Shown here in pieces: positions 55,217-62,725 of a stretch of DNA of 64,000 nucleotides. The stretch is from contig JADKBL010000026.1 in NCBI GenBank assembly GCA_016718875.1, forward strand, positions 1 to 64,000, in the 5' to 3' direction. Source of the stretch: Bacteroidota bacterium. GTDB taxonomy: Bacteria; Bacteroidota; Bacteroidia; Bacteroidales; VadinHA17. The position numbers and the translations under genes were made by a program. A model generated the notes under the pieces. It was not told the DNA's origin and made no database searches. It was given only the letters and a program-made list of their open reading frames with translations. Position 1 is the stretch's first letter. Each line of letters begins with the position of its first letter.

Positions 55217-55292
55217 ATTTCATTATTCGTAATACTATTATAGATCAACAGGTATTGCTAAGGAGAATGTTTTTCAGGAATTTTAATATCCC
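55217..55292. repeat. 3'-flank homology block, copy 2
   Basis: It is homologous to 53264-53336 and ends in GTTTTTCAGGAATTTTA a few bases before the beta-lactamase stop codon. This copy has no MITE-like insertion. See the finding on shared 3' flanks. Confidence 0.55.
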
Positions 55293-56096
55293 TTAGTTCT
55301 GCACCGGCCCAATCAATCCAAGTTCCCTGAATATTTCCTTTGCGATACTGTACCTCACCGGAATCATCTTATCGAAATCATGTGTATGGAAATTCAGTGC
55401 ATAAAAATATGTCTTATTATCCTTCTCGAGATACCCCACAAGCCACATAACATATTCGGTATCAGACAACACTCCTCCTCCTGTTTTGCCGCTTAGCTTA
55501 TATGAATCGGTCTGTTCGATGATTATCAGATCCTTTACAATATCAACCGAACGTTTTGAAACAGGCAGCTTATAGCTGTAAAACTTCCGCAGGAAATCAA
55601 TCTGCTGGTTGGCGCTTATCCTGAACGGTCCGTTGAGCCAGAACCTTGTCGGGGGACCGGAAAGGTCTTTATTGCCATAATCAAATGATCTGATATACCT
55701 GTTATACTTGTCTATACCAACCTTTTCCGCCAGACCGGTATAAACCCATACACAGGAGTATTTTATTGCAGTTCTTAAGGTCTGATCCTGGTTCCACTGT
55801 TCATTTGGCCATTTGTGACCATCCCATTTTATTACCTGGAGGGTATCTTTTATCAAGCCCTCTTCGAGGAATATCAGCGAGTTGGGGATCTTGAATGTTG
55901 ATGCAGGGATGAATCCTGAGTCGCACCGGGCAGGATTATACTTTATAAATTCATTCCCATCCTGGTTGTACATGACAAAGCAGCCATCCACTCCGTATTT
56001 TGCAAAATGGGGTTTGAAATTTCTTACTGTTACTTTCTGTGAGAAAACAGAGAGAGTAAGAATTAAGGCTGTTATCAGAACTATTGAGCGTTTCAT
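55293..56096 (-). CDS. Class D (OXA-type) beta-lactamase
   Basis: The start at 56096 (MKRSIVLITALILTLSVFSQ) gives a good signal peptide; an upstream Met at 56123 is less likely. 267 residues with the class D motifs in order: S66-T-F-K69 in IPASTFKIPNS, S114-C-V in KYSCVWVY, Y140-G-N in SFDYGNKD and K204-T-G in SGKTGGG. The Lys of STFK is carboxylated in active enzymes and S66 is the nucleophile. It should be exported and hydrolyse beta-lactams, though the spectrum cannot be read from sequence alone. There is no mobile context beyond the shared 3' repeat, so it is probably a chromosomal gene. Confidence 0.92.
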   Translation of the reverse strand: MKRSIVLITALILTLSVFSQKVTVRNFKPHFAKYGVDGCFVMYNQDGNEFIKYNPARCDSGFIPASTFKIPNSLIFLEEGLIKDTLQVIKWDGHKWPNEQWNQDQTLRTAIKYSCVWVYTGLAEKVGIDKYNRYIRSFDYGNKDLSGPPTRFWLNGPFRISANQQIDFLRKFYSYKLPVSKRSVDIVKDLIIIEQTDSYKLSGKTGGGVLSDTEYVMWLVGYLEKDNKTYFYALNFHTHDFDKMIPVRYSIAKEIFRELGLIGPVQN

Positions 56097-56240
56097 TATT
56101 AAGAAGAATTTATTGACTACCAAATTTAGGATTTTATGATGGAAGTTTCGTTAATCTTTGATGGGTTCAATTTTCAGATCTCCTGATTTCCGCTAGATTA
56201 TATCTTCTCGCGATCTCCCCGGCCTTTTCTTTGTCTTTTT

Positions 56241-56282
56241 AAGCACAGAGGGCACAGAGGAATCACAAAGAGGACACAAAGA
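56241..56282. repeat. Partial family A repeat (left-arm sub-repeats)
   Basis: AGCACAGAGGGCACAGAGG and CACAAAGAGGACACAAAG show the family A unit without arms. It lies in the 325-bp gap 56097-56421 upstream of thyA. The rest of the gap has no clear gene. Confidence 0.55.
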
Positions 56283-56384
56283 CTTGCACGACATCAGACT
56301 TGCAAGACAATTCTTAACAATTGCTGTTGATAATTTTACCCCTGCATGCACCTCCTGAGTCTGAAGTTTGAATAAAATAAAGAG

Positions 56385-56392
56385 TATTTTTG
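56385..56392 (+). promoter_or_regulatory. Candidate -7 element for thyA
   Basis: TATTTTTG matches TAnnTTTG, 29 bp before the thyA start. A TTTG at 56367 is too close for a standard -33 box. A Shine-Dalgarno-like AGGAG (56411-56415) lies 6 bp upstream of the ATG, unusual in this phylum. Confidence 0.4.
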
Positions 56393-56421
56393 GTTTCAAA
56401 TAACTCAAAAAGGAGCATAAA

Positions 56422-57513
56422 ATGTCGAAACAATATCTTGATCATTCAAAAGCTATCCTTACTTCAAAACGTTCAAATTTTAAGGGAGGAAGCAAGGAAT
56501 CGGGGATCATCTCTTTATTCGGGTATCAGAACGAATATGATCTCAGGGAAGGGTATCCCTTATTAACCACAAAAAAGATGGCTACAAGATCCATGTTTCA
56601 CGAGACAATATGGTTCCTGAGGGGGGATACAAATATTAAGTATCTTGAGGACAATAACTGCGCCGTATGGAGACCCGATGCTTTCCAGGGTAATCTTCCC
56701 GGAATGAAAAAGGAGGGTATTTTCGCGGAAAACATTGCAAAATATTCTCCCGACTGGGACAAGGCAATGGAGGAATACGGACAGAGAGTAAAGGAAGATG
56801 CAGAGTTTGCAGTTCGTTGGGGAGATGCGGGTCCGATCTACGGAAAACAATGGAGGAGATGGGAATATTTTGATCATGACAAAAAAGAGTTTGTTGAGAT
56901 AGACCAGGTAGGGAAAATGATAGCCGGACTGAAGAAGAATCCGACCGGTAAAAAACATATTGTTGATTCATGGAATCCGGGTGACACTCCTAAAATGTCA
57001 CTGCCGCCATGTCATGTTCTCTACCAGGCAACTGCAAATGAAGAAGGCGAGCTGGAATTACAGCTTTACCAGAGAAGCTGCGATCAGTTTTTAGGTGTTC
57101 CCTTCAATATTGCAAGTTATGCTGCTCTTACCCATGTAATTGCACAGGAAGCAGGAATGACCCCAAAGACATTTATCCACACTTTCGGCGATTCACATTT
57201 CTATGCCAGCATCGGAAAAAGAACCCAGTGGCACAAGGAAAATTTCAGTGAGGTGCAGAAAAGAATAAGAAATGTTTCTGCAAGGGAAGAGTACATGGAA
57301 GTTGTTGAGTGGATCAATAAAAATGCTCCCGCCGACGGCAATGAGGAGAAGTATGATCATGTAACTGCTATTCTTGAACAGATGTCGAGAGAGCCCAAAC
57401 CTATGCCAAAGCTGCATATTGCGAAAAAACCTTTTGATCAGCTTACTATTGATGATTTCGTTGTGGAAGATTACGATCCGCATCCGGCGATCAGAAGAAG
57501 TATGGCGGTGTGA
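56422..57513 (+). CDS. thyA: Thymidylate synthase
   Basis: 363 residues. Makes dTMP from dUMP with methylene-tetrahydrofolate. Catalytic Cys197 in SLPPCHVLYQ, the RSCDQFLGVPFNIASY signature and LREGYPLLTTKK are present, as are IWFLRGDTNIKYL and the C-terminal end MAV. It is about 100 residues longer than the E. coli enzyme. The extra length includes an insertion at about 88-132 before GPIYGKQWRRW and a longer region at 275-325. Such inserted forms are found in Bacteroidota. No folA is adjacent. A NUDIX-like gene follows on the same strand after about 105 bp of 8-bp repeats. Confidence 0.95.
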   Translation: MSKQYLDHSKAILTSKRSNFKGGSKESGIISLFGYQNEYDLREGYPLLTTKKMATRSMFHETIWFLRGDTNIKYLEDNNCAVWRPDAFQGNLPGMKKEGIFAENIAKYSPDWDKAMEEYGQRVKEDAEFAVRWGDAGPIYGKQWRRWEYFDHDKKEFVEIDQVGKMIAGLKKNPTGKKHIVDSWNPGDTPKMSLPPCHVLYQATANEEGELELQLYQRSCDQFLGVPFNIASYAALTHVIAQEAGMTPKTFIHTFGDSHFYASIGKRTQWHKENFSEVQKRIRNVSAREEYMEVVEWINKNAPADGNEEKYDHVTAILEQMSREPKPMPKLHIAKKPFDQLTIDDFVVEDYDPHPAIRRSMAV

Positions 57514-57522
57514 TGTTGTCTA

Positions 57523-57562
57523 CTGGTCTGCTGGTCTGCTGGTCTTCTGGTCTGCTGGTCCT
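57523..57562. repeat. 8-bp tandem array (CTGGTCTG units)
   Basis: Five CTGGTCTG-type units lie directly after thyA. A 16-bp repeat (GTTGAGCCATTGCGAC and GTTGTGCCATTGCGCC, 57570-57604) continues the 8-bp register. Confidence 0.75.
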
Positions 57563-57617
57563 GAATTGCCGTTGAGCCATTGCGACGTTGTGCCATTGCG
57601 CCGTTAAATTAAACAGT

Positions 57618-58217
57618 ATGGAGGAGCTGGTATTTGCCATCCCAACCGGGGAGCTTTGGAACTTACTGACCTATAAGGAACAGGGGCTGATCCATGGTAA
57701 AAGCGGTGCCTTAAATACTATTGTTCAGAAAGGTCTTTTTCGTAAAAGAAGTGAACTGGAAGAAGACTCTTCTTTTAAACAGATCATTCCATACGGAGTG
57801 ATTACCTGTAAGGATTCATATTACTTATTTAAGAGAACAGGCGGGCAGAGAGATAAAAGATTGCCGAATCTGTTCTTTCTGGGTGTTGGCGGACATATGA
57901 ATCCGGGCAAAACAACCGGTTCTGAGGAACAGTACATAACTGATGAACTGAAGAGAGAATTATTTGAAGAGGTAAGATTATCGAATGGCTGTACAATAGA
58001 GGATATAGAATTTATTGGTTTTATAAATGATGACACCATTCCGGTCGGCAGGTTTCATATCGGACTCCTGTATAATATCCGTGTATCAAATAAAGAGTTA
58101 TCTGTAAATGAAACTGATAAGATGACGGCAGAATGGGTTGAAAAATCGGGGTTGGAAGATTATTATGACGGGATGGAAACATGGTCGCAGATTGTCGTTG
58201 ATCAGTATATTCACTAA
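57618..58217 (+). CDS. NUDIX-like phosphohydrolase family protein
   Basis: The start at 57618 (MEELVFAIPTGELW) is chosen; the earlier ATG at 57588 lies in the repeat. 199 residues. It has a NUDIX-like core: FFLGVGGHMNPGKTTG, then the helix DELKRELFEEVRL, which matches the REUxEE part of the NUDIX box, though the GX5E spacing is lengthened. The end WVEKSGLEDYYDGMETWSQIVVD is typical of a phosphoesterase family close to NUDIX. The substrate, probably a nucleoside phosphate, is unknown. Genes like this often sit near thyA in Bacteroidota. Confidence 0.75.
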   Translation: MEELVFAIPTGELWNLLTYKEQGLIHGKSGALNTIVQKGLFRKRSELEEDSSFKQIIPYGVITCKDSYYLFKRTGGQRDKRLPNLFFLGVGGHMNPGKTTGSEEQYITDELKRELFEEVRLSNGCTIEDIEFIGFINDDTIPVGRFHIGLLYNIRVSNKELSVNETDKMTAEWVEKSGLEDYYDGMETWSQIVVDQYIH

Positions 58218-58246
58218 GGTGCTGGTTCGCGGGTTCGGATGCTTTT

Positions 58247-58281
58247 GGCTCCCCTCCTGGGAGGGGTTGGGGGTGGGTTAA
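58247..58281. repeat. CCCCTCC/GGAGGGG hairpin repeat, copy 2
   Basis: CTCCCCTCCTGGGAGGGGTT then GGGGGTGGGTTAA, the reverse complement of the element at 37210-37236. It shares an upstream GGGTTCGGATGCTT stretch with the copy at 60791-60822. Confidence 0.7.
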
Positions 58282-58300
58282 ATCAAGTACCAAAAAAGAA

Positions 58301-58439
58301 CTTACACAGAGGAAATCCGAAGTCCCGATAGCTATCGGGACACAGAGGGCCACAGAGGTTAATTATGACCAATCTCTGTGTCTCTTTGTGCAGCCTGAGC
58401 ACGTAAGCAGCGAAGGCCTCTGTGTCCTCCGTGGTTAAA
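58301..58439. repeat. Family A repeat copy 8 with nested palindromes
   Basis: The left arm CTTACACAGAGG is interrupted by a perfect 20-bp palindrome GTCCCGATAGCTATCGGGAC (58322-58341). The right half is interrupted by CAGCCTGAGCACGTAAGCAG (58391-58410), and the arm ends CCTCCGTGGTTAA (58439). The last TTA (58435-58437) is the stop codon of the methyltransferase. Confidence 0.75.
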
Positions 58440-59169
58440 CAGACTTCCCGAGTACAAAAATCATCCATGGTGCAATACTGAACTCCGATTTCCACTCAAA
58501 TGGTTCATCTTTGTTTCCCAGCGGTTTATAAGTGGCTTCAAGGGTCAATCCTGCATCAGAAAACAGTTTATGGTAATCCTCTACAGTCCAGAAGATATCC
58601 TCAACAGGCCGGCGGTCATCCACATCAAGCATAATATCCCGTACAATACTGCCTGTAACAGCTTCCCAGTTTTCAGGAAAATCCTTTGTTGAGAAGGAAG
58701 CCCATTCGTTTGTGTAGAGTTCAGGAGTTGAATCGAGCATAATGATCTTTCCATCCGGCTTCAGCAGGTCTCTGAGACCTGTCAGTATTGCTGTTCTGTT
58801 TTCCCAGCCGGGGATATTGTCGAAGGTAAATATTGCCTGGACCAGGTCAAAACTGCCATTCCCGAGGTGACTGTATTTTCCGTTTGTAACCAGCCGGTAA
58901 TCACCTCCTTCATCAGACATAAGTGCATTTGCAAGCATATCAGCGGAGATGTCTATCCCGGTAACACTAAACCCGAGCCTTTTAAGAAATCTTGTTGACC
59001 TGCCTGTTCCGCATCCGAAGTCGATTGCCCTGTCACCTTTAACATGCGATGAGATTATCTCCGGCAGATCGCGGTACGCCAGGTAATAAGTATTTGGGAA
59101 TTCAAGTTTTGCATATGACTCTGCCCTTGTCTGGTTTCCCCAGGAGTTTTCAAAATTTGTGTTATCCAT
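58435..59169 (-). CDS. SAM-dependent class I methyltransferase
   Basis: 244 residues. Rossmann methyltransferase with motif I AIDFGCGTGRSTRFLKRLG (about 48-66), motif II VTGIDIS and motif IV FDLVQAIFTFDNIPG. The substrate is unknown. It starts 2 bp after the downstream end of the cupin gene, so the two form an operon (cupin first, then methyltransferase). Its stop codon is the TTA of the right arm of a family A repeat, so the C-terminus may have been trimmed or extended by the repeat. Confidence 0.87.
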   Translation of the reverse strand: MDNTNFENSWGNQTRAESYAKLEFPNTYYLAYRDLPEIISSHVKGDRAIDFGCGTGRSTRFLKRLGFSVTGIDISADMLANALMSDEGGDYRLVTNGKYSHLGNGSFDLVQAIFTFDNIPGWENRTAILTGLRDLLKPDGKIIMLDSTPELYTNEWASFSTKDFPENWEAVTGSIVRDIMLDVDDRRPVEDIFWTVEDYHKLFSDAGLTLEATYKPLGNKDEPFEWKSEFSIAPWMIFVLGKSV

Positions 59170-59171
59170 TT

Positions 59172-59540
59172 TTATTCATTTTTTTCTGTAGTCAGACTTA
59201 AAAAATCACCATCAATTATGAGAACTTTTACACCGTTCTCACTATATGAACGATGTGAGCTTAACTCATCGGATACAACATAAGTCATGCCGGCCTTCAG
59301 TTCAAATTTGATGCCATCCTGCAATTCGCTTATAAAATCACCCTCCAGACAATGCACGATATGTCCCTTACGGCACCAGTGGTCGGCGAGATAACCCTTT
59401 GAGTATTCAACTATCCTGATCCTGAGTCCCGTAAACTGTAATGTTTTCCAGGTTGCCAGTCCCGATTCGCCATTGTGTTCAGTGACCGGAACCTTCGTCC
59501 AGTCAATTACCTGAAAAGGTATTCCATGTTGTGATGCCAT
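59172..59540 (-). CDS. DHCW-motif-like cupin fold protein
   Basis: 122 residues. A small cupin with YLADHWCRKGHIVHCLEGDF in the middle: the Asp-His-Trp-Cys order and following His resemble the DHCW-motif cupin family. FELKAGMTYVVSDELSSHRSY is the second cupin strand pair. Cupins bind a metal and act as small enzymes or binding proteins; this one has no known substrate. It lies immediately upstream of the methyltransferase. Confidence 0.82.
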   Translation of the reverse strand: MASQHGIPFQVIDWTKVPVTEHNGESGLATWKTLQFTGLRIRIVEYSKGYLADHWCRKGHIVHCLEGDFISELQDGIKFELKAGMTYVVSDELSSHRSYSENGVKVLIIDGDFLSLTTEKNE

Positions 59541-59592
59541 TGCTATAGGTTTTCTTTTAATATAAATGTATAAATTTCCTTCTTAACTAAAC

Positions 59593-59820
59593 GCCCCTCT
59601 GTCGCTGCGCGACATCTCCCCAATTGAAAATATTATGATATTTTGTAGAGCACGAAGATGCCCCTCTGTCGCTGCGCGACATCTCCCCAATTGAAAATAT
59701 TATGATATTTTGTAGAGCACGAAGATGCCCCTCTGTCGCTGCGCGACATCTCCCAATGGAAGATATTATGATATTTTGTAGAGCACGGAAATGCCCCTCT
59801 GTCGCTGCGCGACATCTCCC
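59593..59820. repeat. 66-67-bp tandem repeat, about 3.4 units
   Basis: Units start at 59593, 59660, 59727 and 59793 with GCCCCTCTGTCGCTGCGCGA. Each unit has a GTCGctgcGCGAC-type palindrome followed by an AT-rich stretch (ATTATGATATTTTGTAG). The first two units are virtually identical. It makes up the gap between the cupin and acyltransferase genes. Confidence 0.85.
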
Positions 59821-59859
59821 CTGAAGGGGAGAGAATACCGATATTTTCCTGGAATTTCA

Positions 59860-60660
59860 TTACGCCGAGGGTAAAATCCCCTCACCATTCCCGATACAGC
59901 GTGTAAGCTCGTTGAGAAGCCGGACCATAGGTGCTCCGTCGATAACATCATGATCGATAAGGATGGTCATATTGAGGATTTCCCTGATCTTAATTTCGTT
60001 GCCGGTCACAACAGGTTTCTTCAGAACAGATCCTATTCCAAATGAGACCGGGTGAATGGATCTGTGAATGAACCAGCCGTTTATCCTGCCGGTCATGCCT
60101 AAGGATGTAACAATTACATTGCCCATCTTTTTATAGGCAAAATGAGGATTACGAAGTATCAGACTCCAGGTAAGACGTCTCAGAAATCCGGGCAGATGGT
60201 AATAAACCCTTTCAGAGAATGAGCGTTTCCTGTTGATGACAATATCGCCGCTGCCCATCTCGCTGTTTTTTGCAGCCTCAATTTCTGCAGTTATCTCAAG
60301 TGCGCTCTTTTCATTCGTCTTTTCAATGACCACAGGTACCGGGACCTTATTCCCATTAATCTTTTTCTCGATCATGATTGAGATATTGATGTCGTCGAAG
60401 ATCAACAGTTTTCTTTTGCTGTAAAGAAAGGCAGATGCTTCGGGATGGTTCTTCAGAGTCATCCCTATAACCCTGAGGAGCCAGCCATTGAAAGATATGT
60501 TTGTACCGTTCTTGCGTAGCTCCTGGAGCTTCTTCCTGCTGTCGGTGACGTCGAATTCAAGAATTGCTGCCACATGATGTCTGAGCATTCCGGCAGAAAA
60601 AGTATCAAATGTTGCTATCCTCGATTCCGGAATTGTCTGGTATGAAAAGGAAGGAGTCAT
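59860..60660 (-). CDS. 2-oxoacid dehydrogenase E2-type / CAT-like acyltransferase
   Basis: 266 residues. It keeps the catalytic domain of dihydrolipoamide acyltransferases and chloramphenicol acetyltransferases: the active-site HxxxDG motif is in ILIDHDVIDGAPM, and the N-terminal part has NISFNGWLLRVIGMTLKNHPEASAF. There is no lipoyl or E1/E3-binding domain, unlike true E2 subunits. Such stand-alone proteins probably transfer acyl groups from CoA to a small molecule, and the acceptor is unknown. It is monocistronic and flanked by repeats on both sides. Confidence 0.85.
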   Translation of the reverse strand: MTPSFSYQTIPESRIATFDTFSAGMLRHHVAAILEFDVTDSRKKLQELRKNGTNISFNGWLLRVIGMTLKNHPEASAFLYSKRKLLIFDDINISIMIEKKINGNKVPVPVVIEKTNEKSALEITAEIEAAKNSEMGSGDIVINRKRSFSERVYYHLPGFLRRLTWSLILRNPHFAYKKMGNVIVTSLGMTGRINGWFIHRSIHPVSFGIGSVLKKPVVTGNEIKIREILNMTILIDHDVIDGAPMVRLLNELTRCIGNGEGILPSA

Positions 60661-60730
60661 TACTTAAATGTTTTCTGATACTCAAAGTTATAATTTTAGG
60701 TGAAAGGTGAAGCAGTGAAGAAGAATTGAC

Positions 60731-60822
60731 TGGCGGGTGCGACGGTACGACGGTACGAGGGTACGACGGTACGAGGGTTCGGATGCTTCGGCTCCCCTCC
60801 TGGGAGGGGTTGGGGGTGGGTT
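60731..60822. repeat. Octamer array 3 and CCCCTCC hairpin copy 3
   Basis: 60737-60775 carries units TGCGACGG, TACGACGG and TACGAGGG in 8-bp register. The hairpin GCTCCCCTCCTGGGAGGGGT follows at 60791. Both belong to families found elsewhere. Confidence 0.75.
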
Positions 60823-60897
60823 ATTTCTGAATGAGGGTTCGAGGGTTACCGGTTACCGGTTTGCCGGTTGCCCTGTGTCCTCCGTGGTTAAAAAGGA

Positions 60898-61365
60898 TTT
60901 CCCGCAGATCACGCTGATTTTCGCAGATTGCAATTTCTCGCAAAGATGCAAAGGCGCAACGGCGCAACGGTTAAGGGTTTCAGGTTCTAGGATTAGTTAC
61001 TATTCGCCCCTTCTCCCCCTCTCCCAGTCTCCCAGTCTCCCACTCTCCCACTCTCTTCCTCCTCTGCGTCCTCTGTGTTCCGCCGCAGGCGGCCTCTGTG
61101 CTCTCTGTGGTTAAAAATGATTTCCCGCAGATCACGCTGATTTTCGCAGATTTCAATTTCTCGCAAAGGCGCAATGGCTCAATGGCGCAATGGCGCAGCG
61201 GCACAACGGTTAAGGGTTTCAGGTTCGAGGATTAGTTACTATTCGCCCCTTCTCCCCTTCTCCCCCTCTCCCAGTCTCCCAGTCTCCCACTCTCCCACTC
61301 TCCCACTCTCTCTTCCTCCTCTGTGTTCCGCCGCAAGCGGCCTCTGTGTCCTCTGTGGTTAAAAA
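60898..61365. repeat. Two tandem copies of a composite repeat block
   Basis: Two blocks, about 60898-61114 and 61121-61365, share in order: TTTCCCGCAGATCACGCTGA, a TCTCGCAAAG segment, GGTTAAGGGTTTCAGGTTC, a CTCCCAGT octamer array, a CCGCCGCAGGCGG hairpin inside a family A right arm, and GTGGTTAAA. They differ mainly in the number of octamers. With 60731-60822 this fills the 768-bp gap 60661-61428; no gene is supported. Confidence 0.8.
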
Positions 61366-61428
61366 AAATTTCTCTCACAAACTGAATTTAAATAAATCAG
61401 GTAAATTTAATACTGAAAATTTCTAATT

Positions 61429-62007
61429 ATGAATGAACTTATATTATTGCCGGGTGATGTTTTCCTGACAAGAGGAAATGGATTCATCCCGGCAGCCATT
61501 CGCTTTTTCTCGAGGGGATTCGGAGAGAAAAGAACCATTGTAAACCATGTTGGTATGATTGTGGAAAAAGGCACACTGCAGGATTGCGTTGCCATAGAAG
61601 TTTCGTATAAGGTGTGGAAGCGTAAACTATGGGAGGATTATGGTCCGCCCGCTAAAAGCTCGGTAGCAGTATACAGACCAAAGAATTTATCTGCACCGGA
61701 ACTTGAAATTATTGTCTCAACAGCTGAAGAGCAGGTAGATAAAATATACGGCTTCTTAAAGATTCTTGCTCATATACTCGACTGGATGTTTTTCGGGGTA
61801 TATTTCTTCAGGCGGTTATTCAGGAACAATAAATACCCGATCTGTTCGTGGCTTGTAGCCCATGCCTTTTCAAAAGCCGGAAAGGATTTTGGAGTTGATC
61901 CCGGTGCTGCACAACCCGATGATATCTGGGATTTTATTCAGAATAATCCGGAGAAGTATGATCTGGTATATCCTTTGGGGTCGCTCTGGGAGAAAGCCGG
62001 AGATTAA
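61429..62007 (+). CDS. YiiX-like permuted papain-fold hydrolase
   Basis: 192 residues with the YiiX/NlpC-P60-like permuted layout: LLPGDVFLTRGNG at the N-terminus, then H40 in VNHVGMIVE and C139 in YPICSWLVAHAFSKAG. These form the expected Cys-His pair. Members are thought to hydrolyse amide or thioester bonds, possibly in cell-wall peptides or lipids. There is no signal peptide. A hydrophobic stretch (FLKILAHILDWMFFGVYFF) might associate with membrane. The stop falls in a family A repeat (62004-62040). Confidence 0.82.
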   Translation: MNELILLPGDVFLTRGNGFIPAAIRFFSRGFGEKRTIVNHVGMIVEKGTLQDCVAIEVSYKVWKRKLWEDYGPPAKSSVAVYRPKNLSAPELEIIVSTAEEQVDKIYGFLKILAHILDWMFFGVYFFRRLFRNNKYPICSWLVAHAFSKAGKDFGVDPGAAQPDDIWDFIQNNPEKYDLVYPLGSLWEKAGD

Positions 62008-62040
62008 CCACGGAGACACAGAAGGCACGGAGGAACATGG
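62004..62040. repeat. Partial family A repeat, copy 12
   Basis: TTAACCACGGAGACACAGAA and GGCACGGAGG show the left arm only. It overlaps the 3' end of the YiiX-like gene. Confidence 0.6.
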
Positions 62041-62075
62041 AGAAAATTAAGTTGTCATTCATGGTCATTCGAATT

Positions 62076-62581
62076 GTCATTCAATGGTCATTGATTGTTT
62101 TGACGATTGATTGTCATTCAATCGTCAATCAATTGTCAATAATTTCGTTGGGAATGTGTATTTTTAGGGTTAACTAGTGCTAAAAGGTTATGAAATTAGA
62201 GGAATTAAAGGTTTATTCTCTTTCGATGGAGATGTCAGACAGGATATGGGAAATTGTTCTGAAATGGGACTATTTTCAGAAGGATACTCTGGGAAAACAG
62301 TTGGTGAGGGCTGCAGATTCAATATCAGCAAATCTGAGTGAAGGATTTGGCCGTTACCATTATAAGGAAAATACAAATTTCTGCTATTATTCAAGAGGAT
62401 CATTATATGAAACAAAAACCTGGCTCACAAAAGCCCACAACAGAAATCTTATTCCGGATGAATCATATGAATTATTCAATTCGGAGATTGATAACATTGG
62501 AATTAAATTAAACAATTATATAAAATCAATCGGTAAAACCTCCCAAAAACAACATACTGACAATCAATGACTACCAATGAC
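62076..62581. repeat. Inverted repeats bracketing the four-helix bundle gene
   Basis: Upstream GTCATTCAATGGTCATTGAT (from 62076) and downstream ACAATCAATGACTACCAATG (from 62560) are complementary over a 12-bp core (GTCATTGATTGT/ACAATCAATGAC), with partial pairing beyond. The downstream arm overlaps the last codons of the gene. More GTCATTC units lie at 62051-62140. Confidence 0.5.
62190..62570 (+). CDS. Four-helix bundle protein (23S rRNA intervening-sequence protein family)
   Basis: 126 residues. Typical bIVP sequence: LEELKVYSLSMEMSDRIWEIV, DTLGKQLVRAADSISANLSEGFGR, FCYYSRGSLYETKTWL and a C-terminal helix. The family was named from proteins in 23S rRNA intervening sequences, but many Bacteroidota carry stand-alone copies. 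It probably forms a homopentamer; function unknown. It is bracketed by inverted repeats that would place it in the loop of an RNA stem, as in intervening sequences. Confidence 0.9.
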   Translation: MKLEELKVYSLSMEMSDRIWEIVLKWDYFQKDTLGKQLVRAADSISANLSEGFGRYHYKENTNFCYYSRGSLYETKTWLTKAHNRNLIPDESYELFNSEIDNIGIKLNNYIKSIGKTSQKQHTDNQ

Positions 62582-62725
62582 GTTCGACGTCAGGAGAACA
62601 AATGACGCCCGACGCCAGGAGGACAAATGACAGCGAAGCCAAATGACGGCGAAGCTAAATGACTAAAATTGCTCGCAAAGACGCTAAGTCGCAGAGAATA
62701 CATGGTTCGCAGAGGGTAAGAAATT
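62572..62725. repeat. Spacer of short repeats (GACGNCGAAGC, CGCAAAGACGC)
   Basis: Units such as AAATGACGGCGAAGC, GACGCCCGACGCCAGGAG and GCTCGCAAAGACGCTAAG fill the gap to the zeta-like gene; similar sequence returns at 63780-63860. Non-coding. Confidence 0.6.

Noticed and set aside
55293..56096. Acquired resistance cassette
   Set aside because: No integrase, attC site, insertion sequence or composition shift is visible; the shared 3' block and arrays match the rest of the genome.
59593..59820. CRISPR-like array
   Set aside because: The 66-67-bp units are repeated whole, without distinct spacers of constant length, and there are no cas genes. It is a plain tandem repeat.
59633..59951. Short minus-strand frames reading EMSRSDRGA repeats
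   Set aside because: They are translations of the 67-bp tandem repeat and have no start context or homology.
60737..61362. Frames of 60-125 residues in the 60.7-61.4 kb gap
   Set aside because: They fully overlap repeat blocks; the apparent peptides (SPSLPLSHS and similar) are octamer translations.
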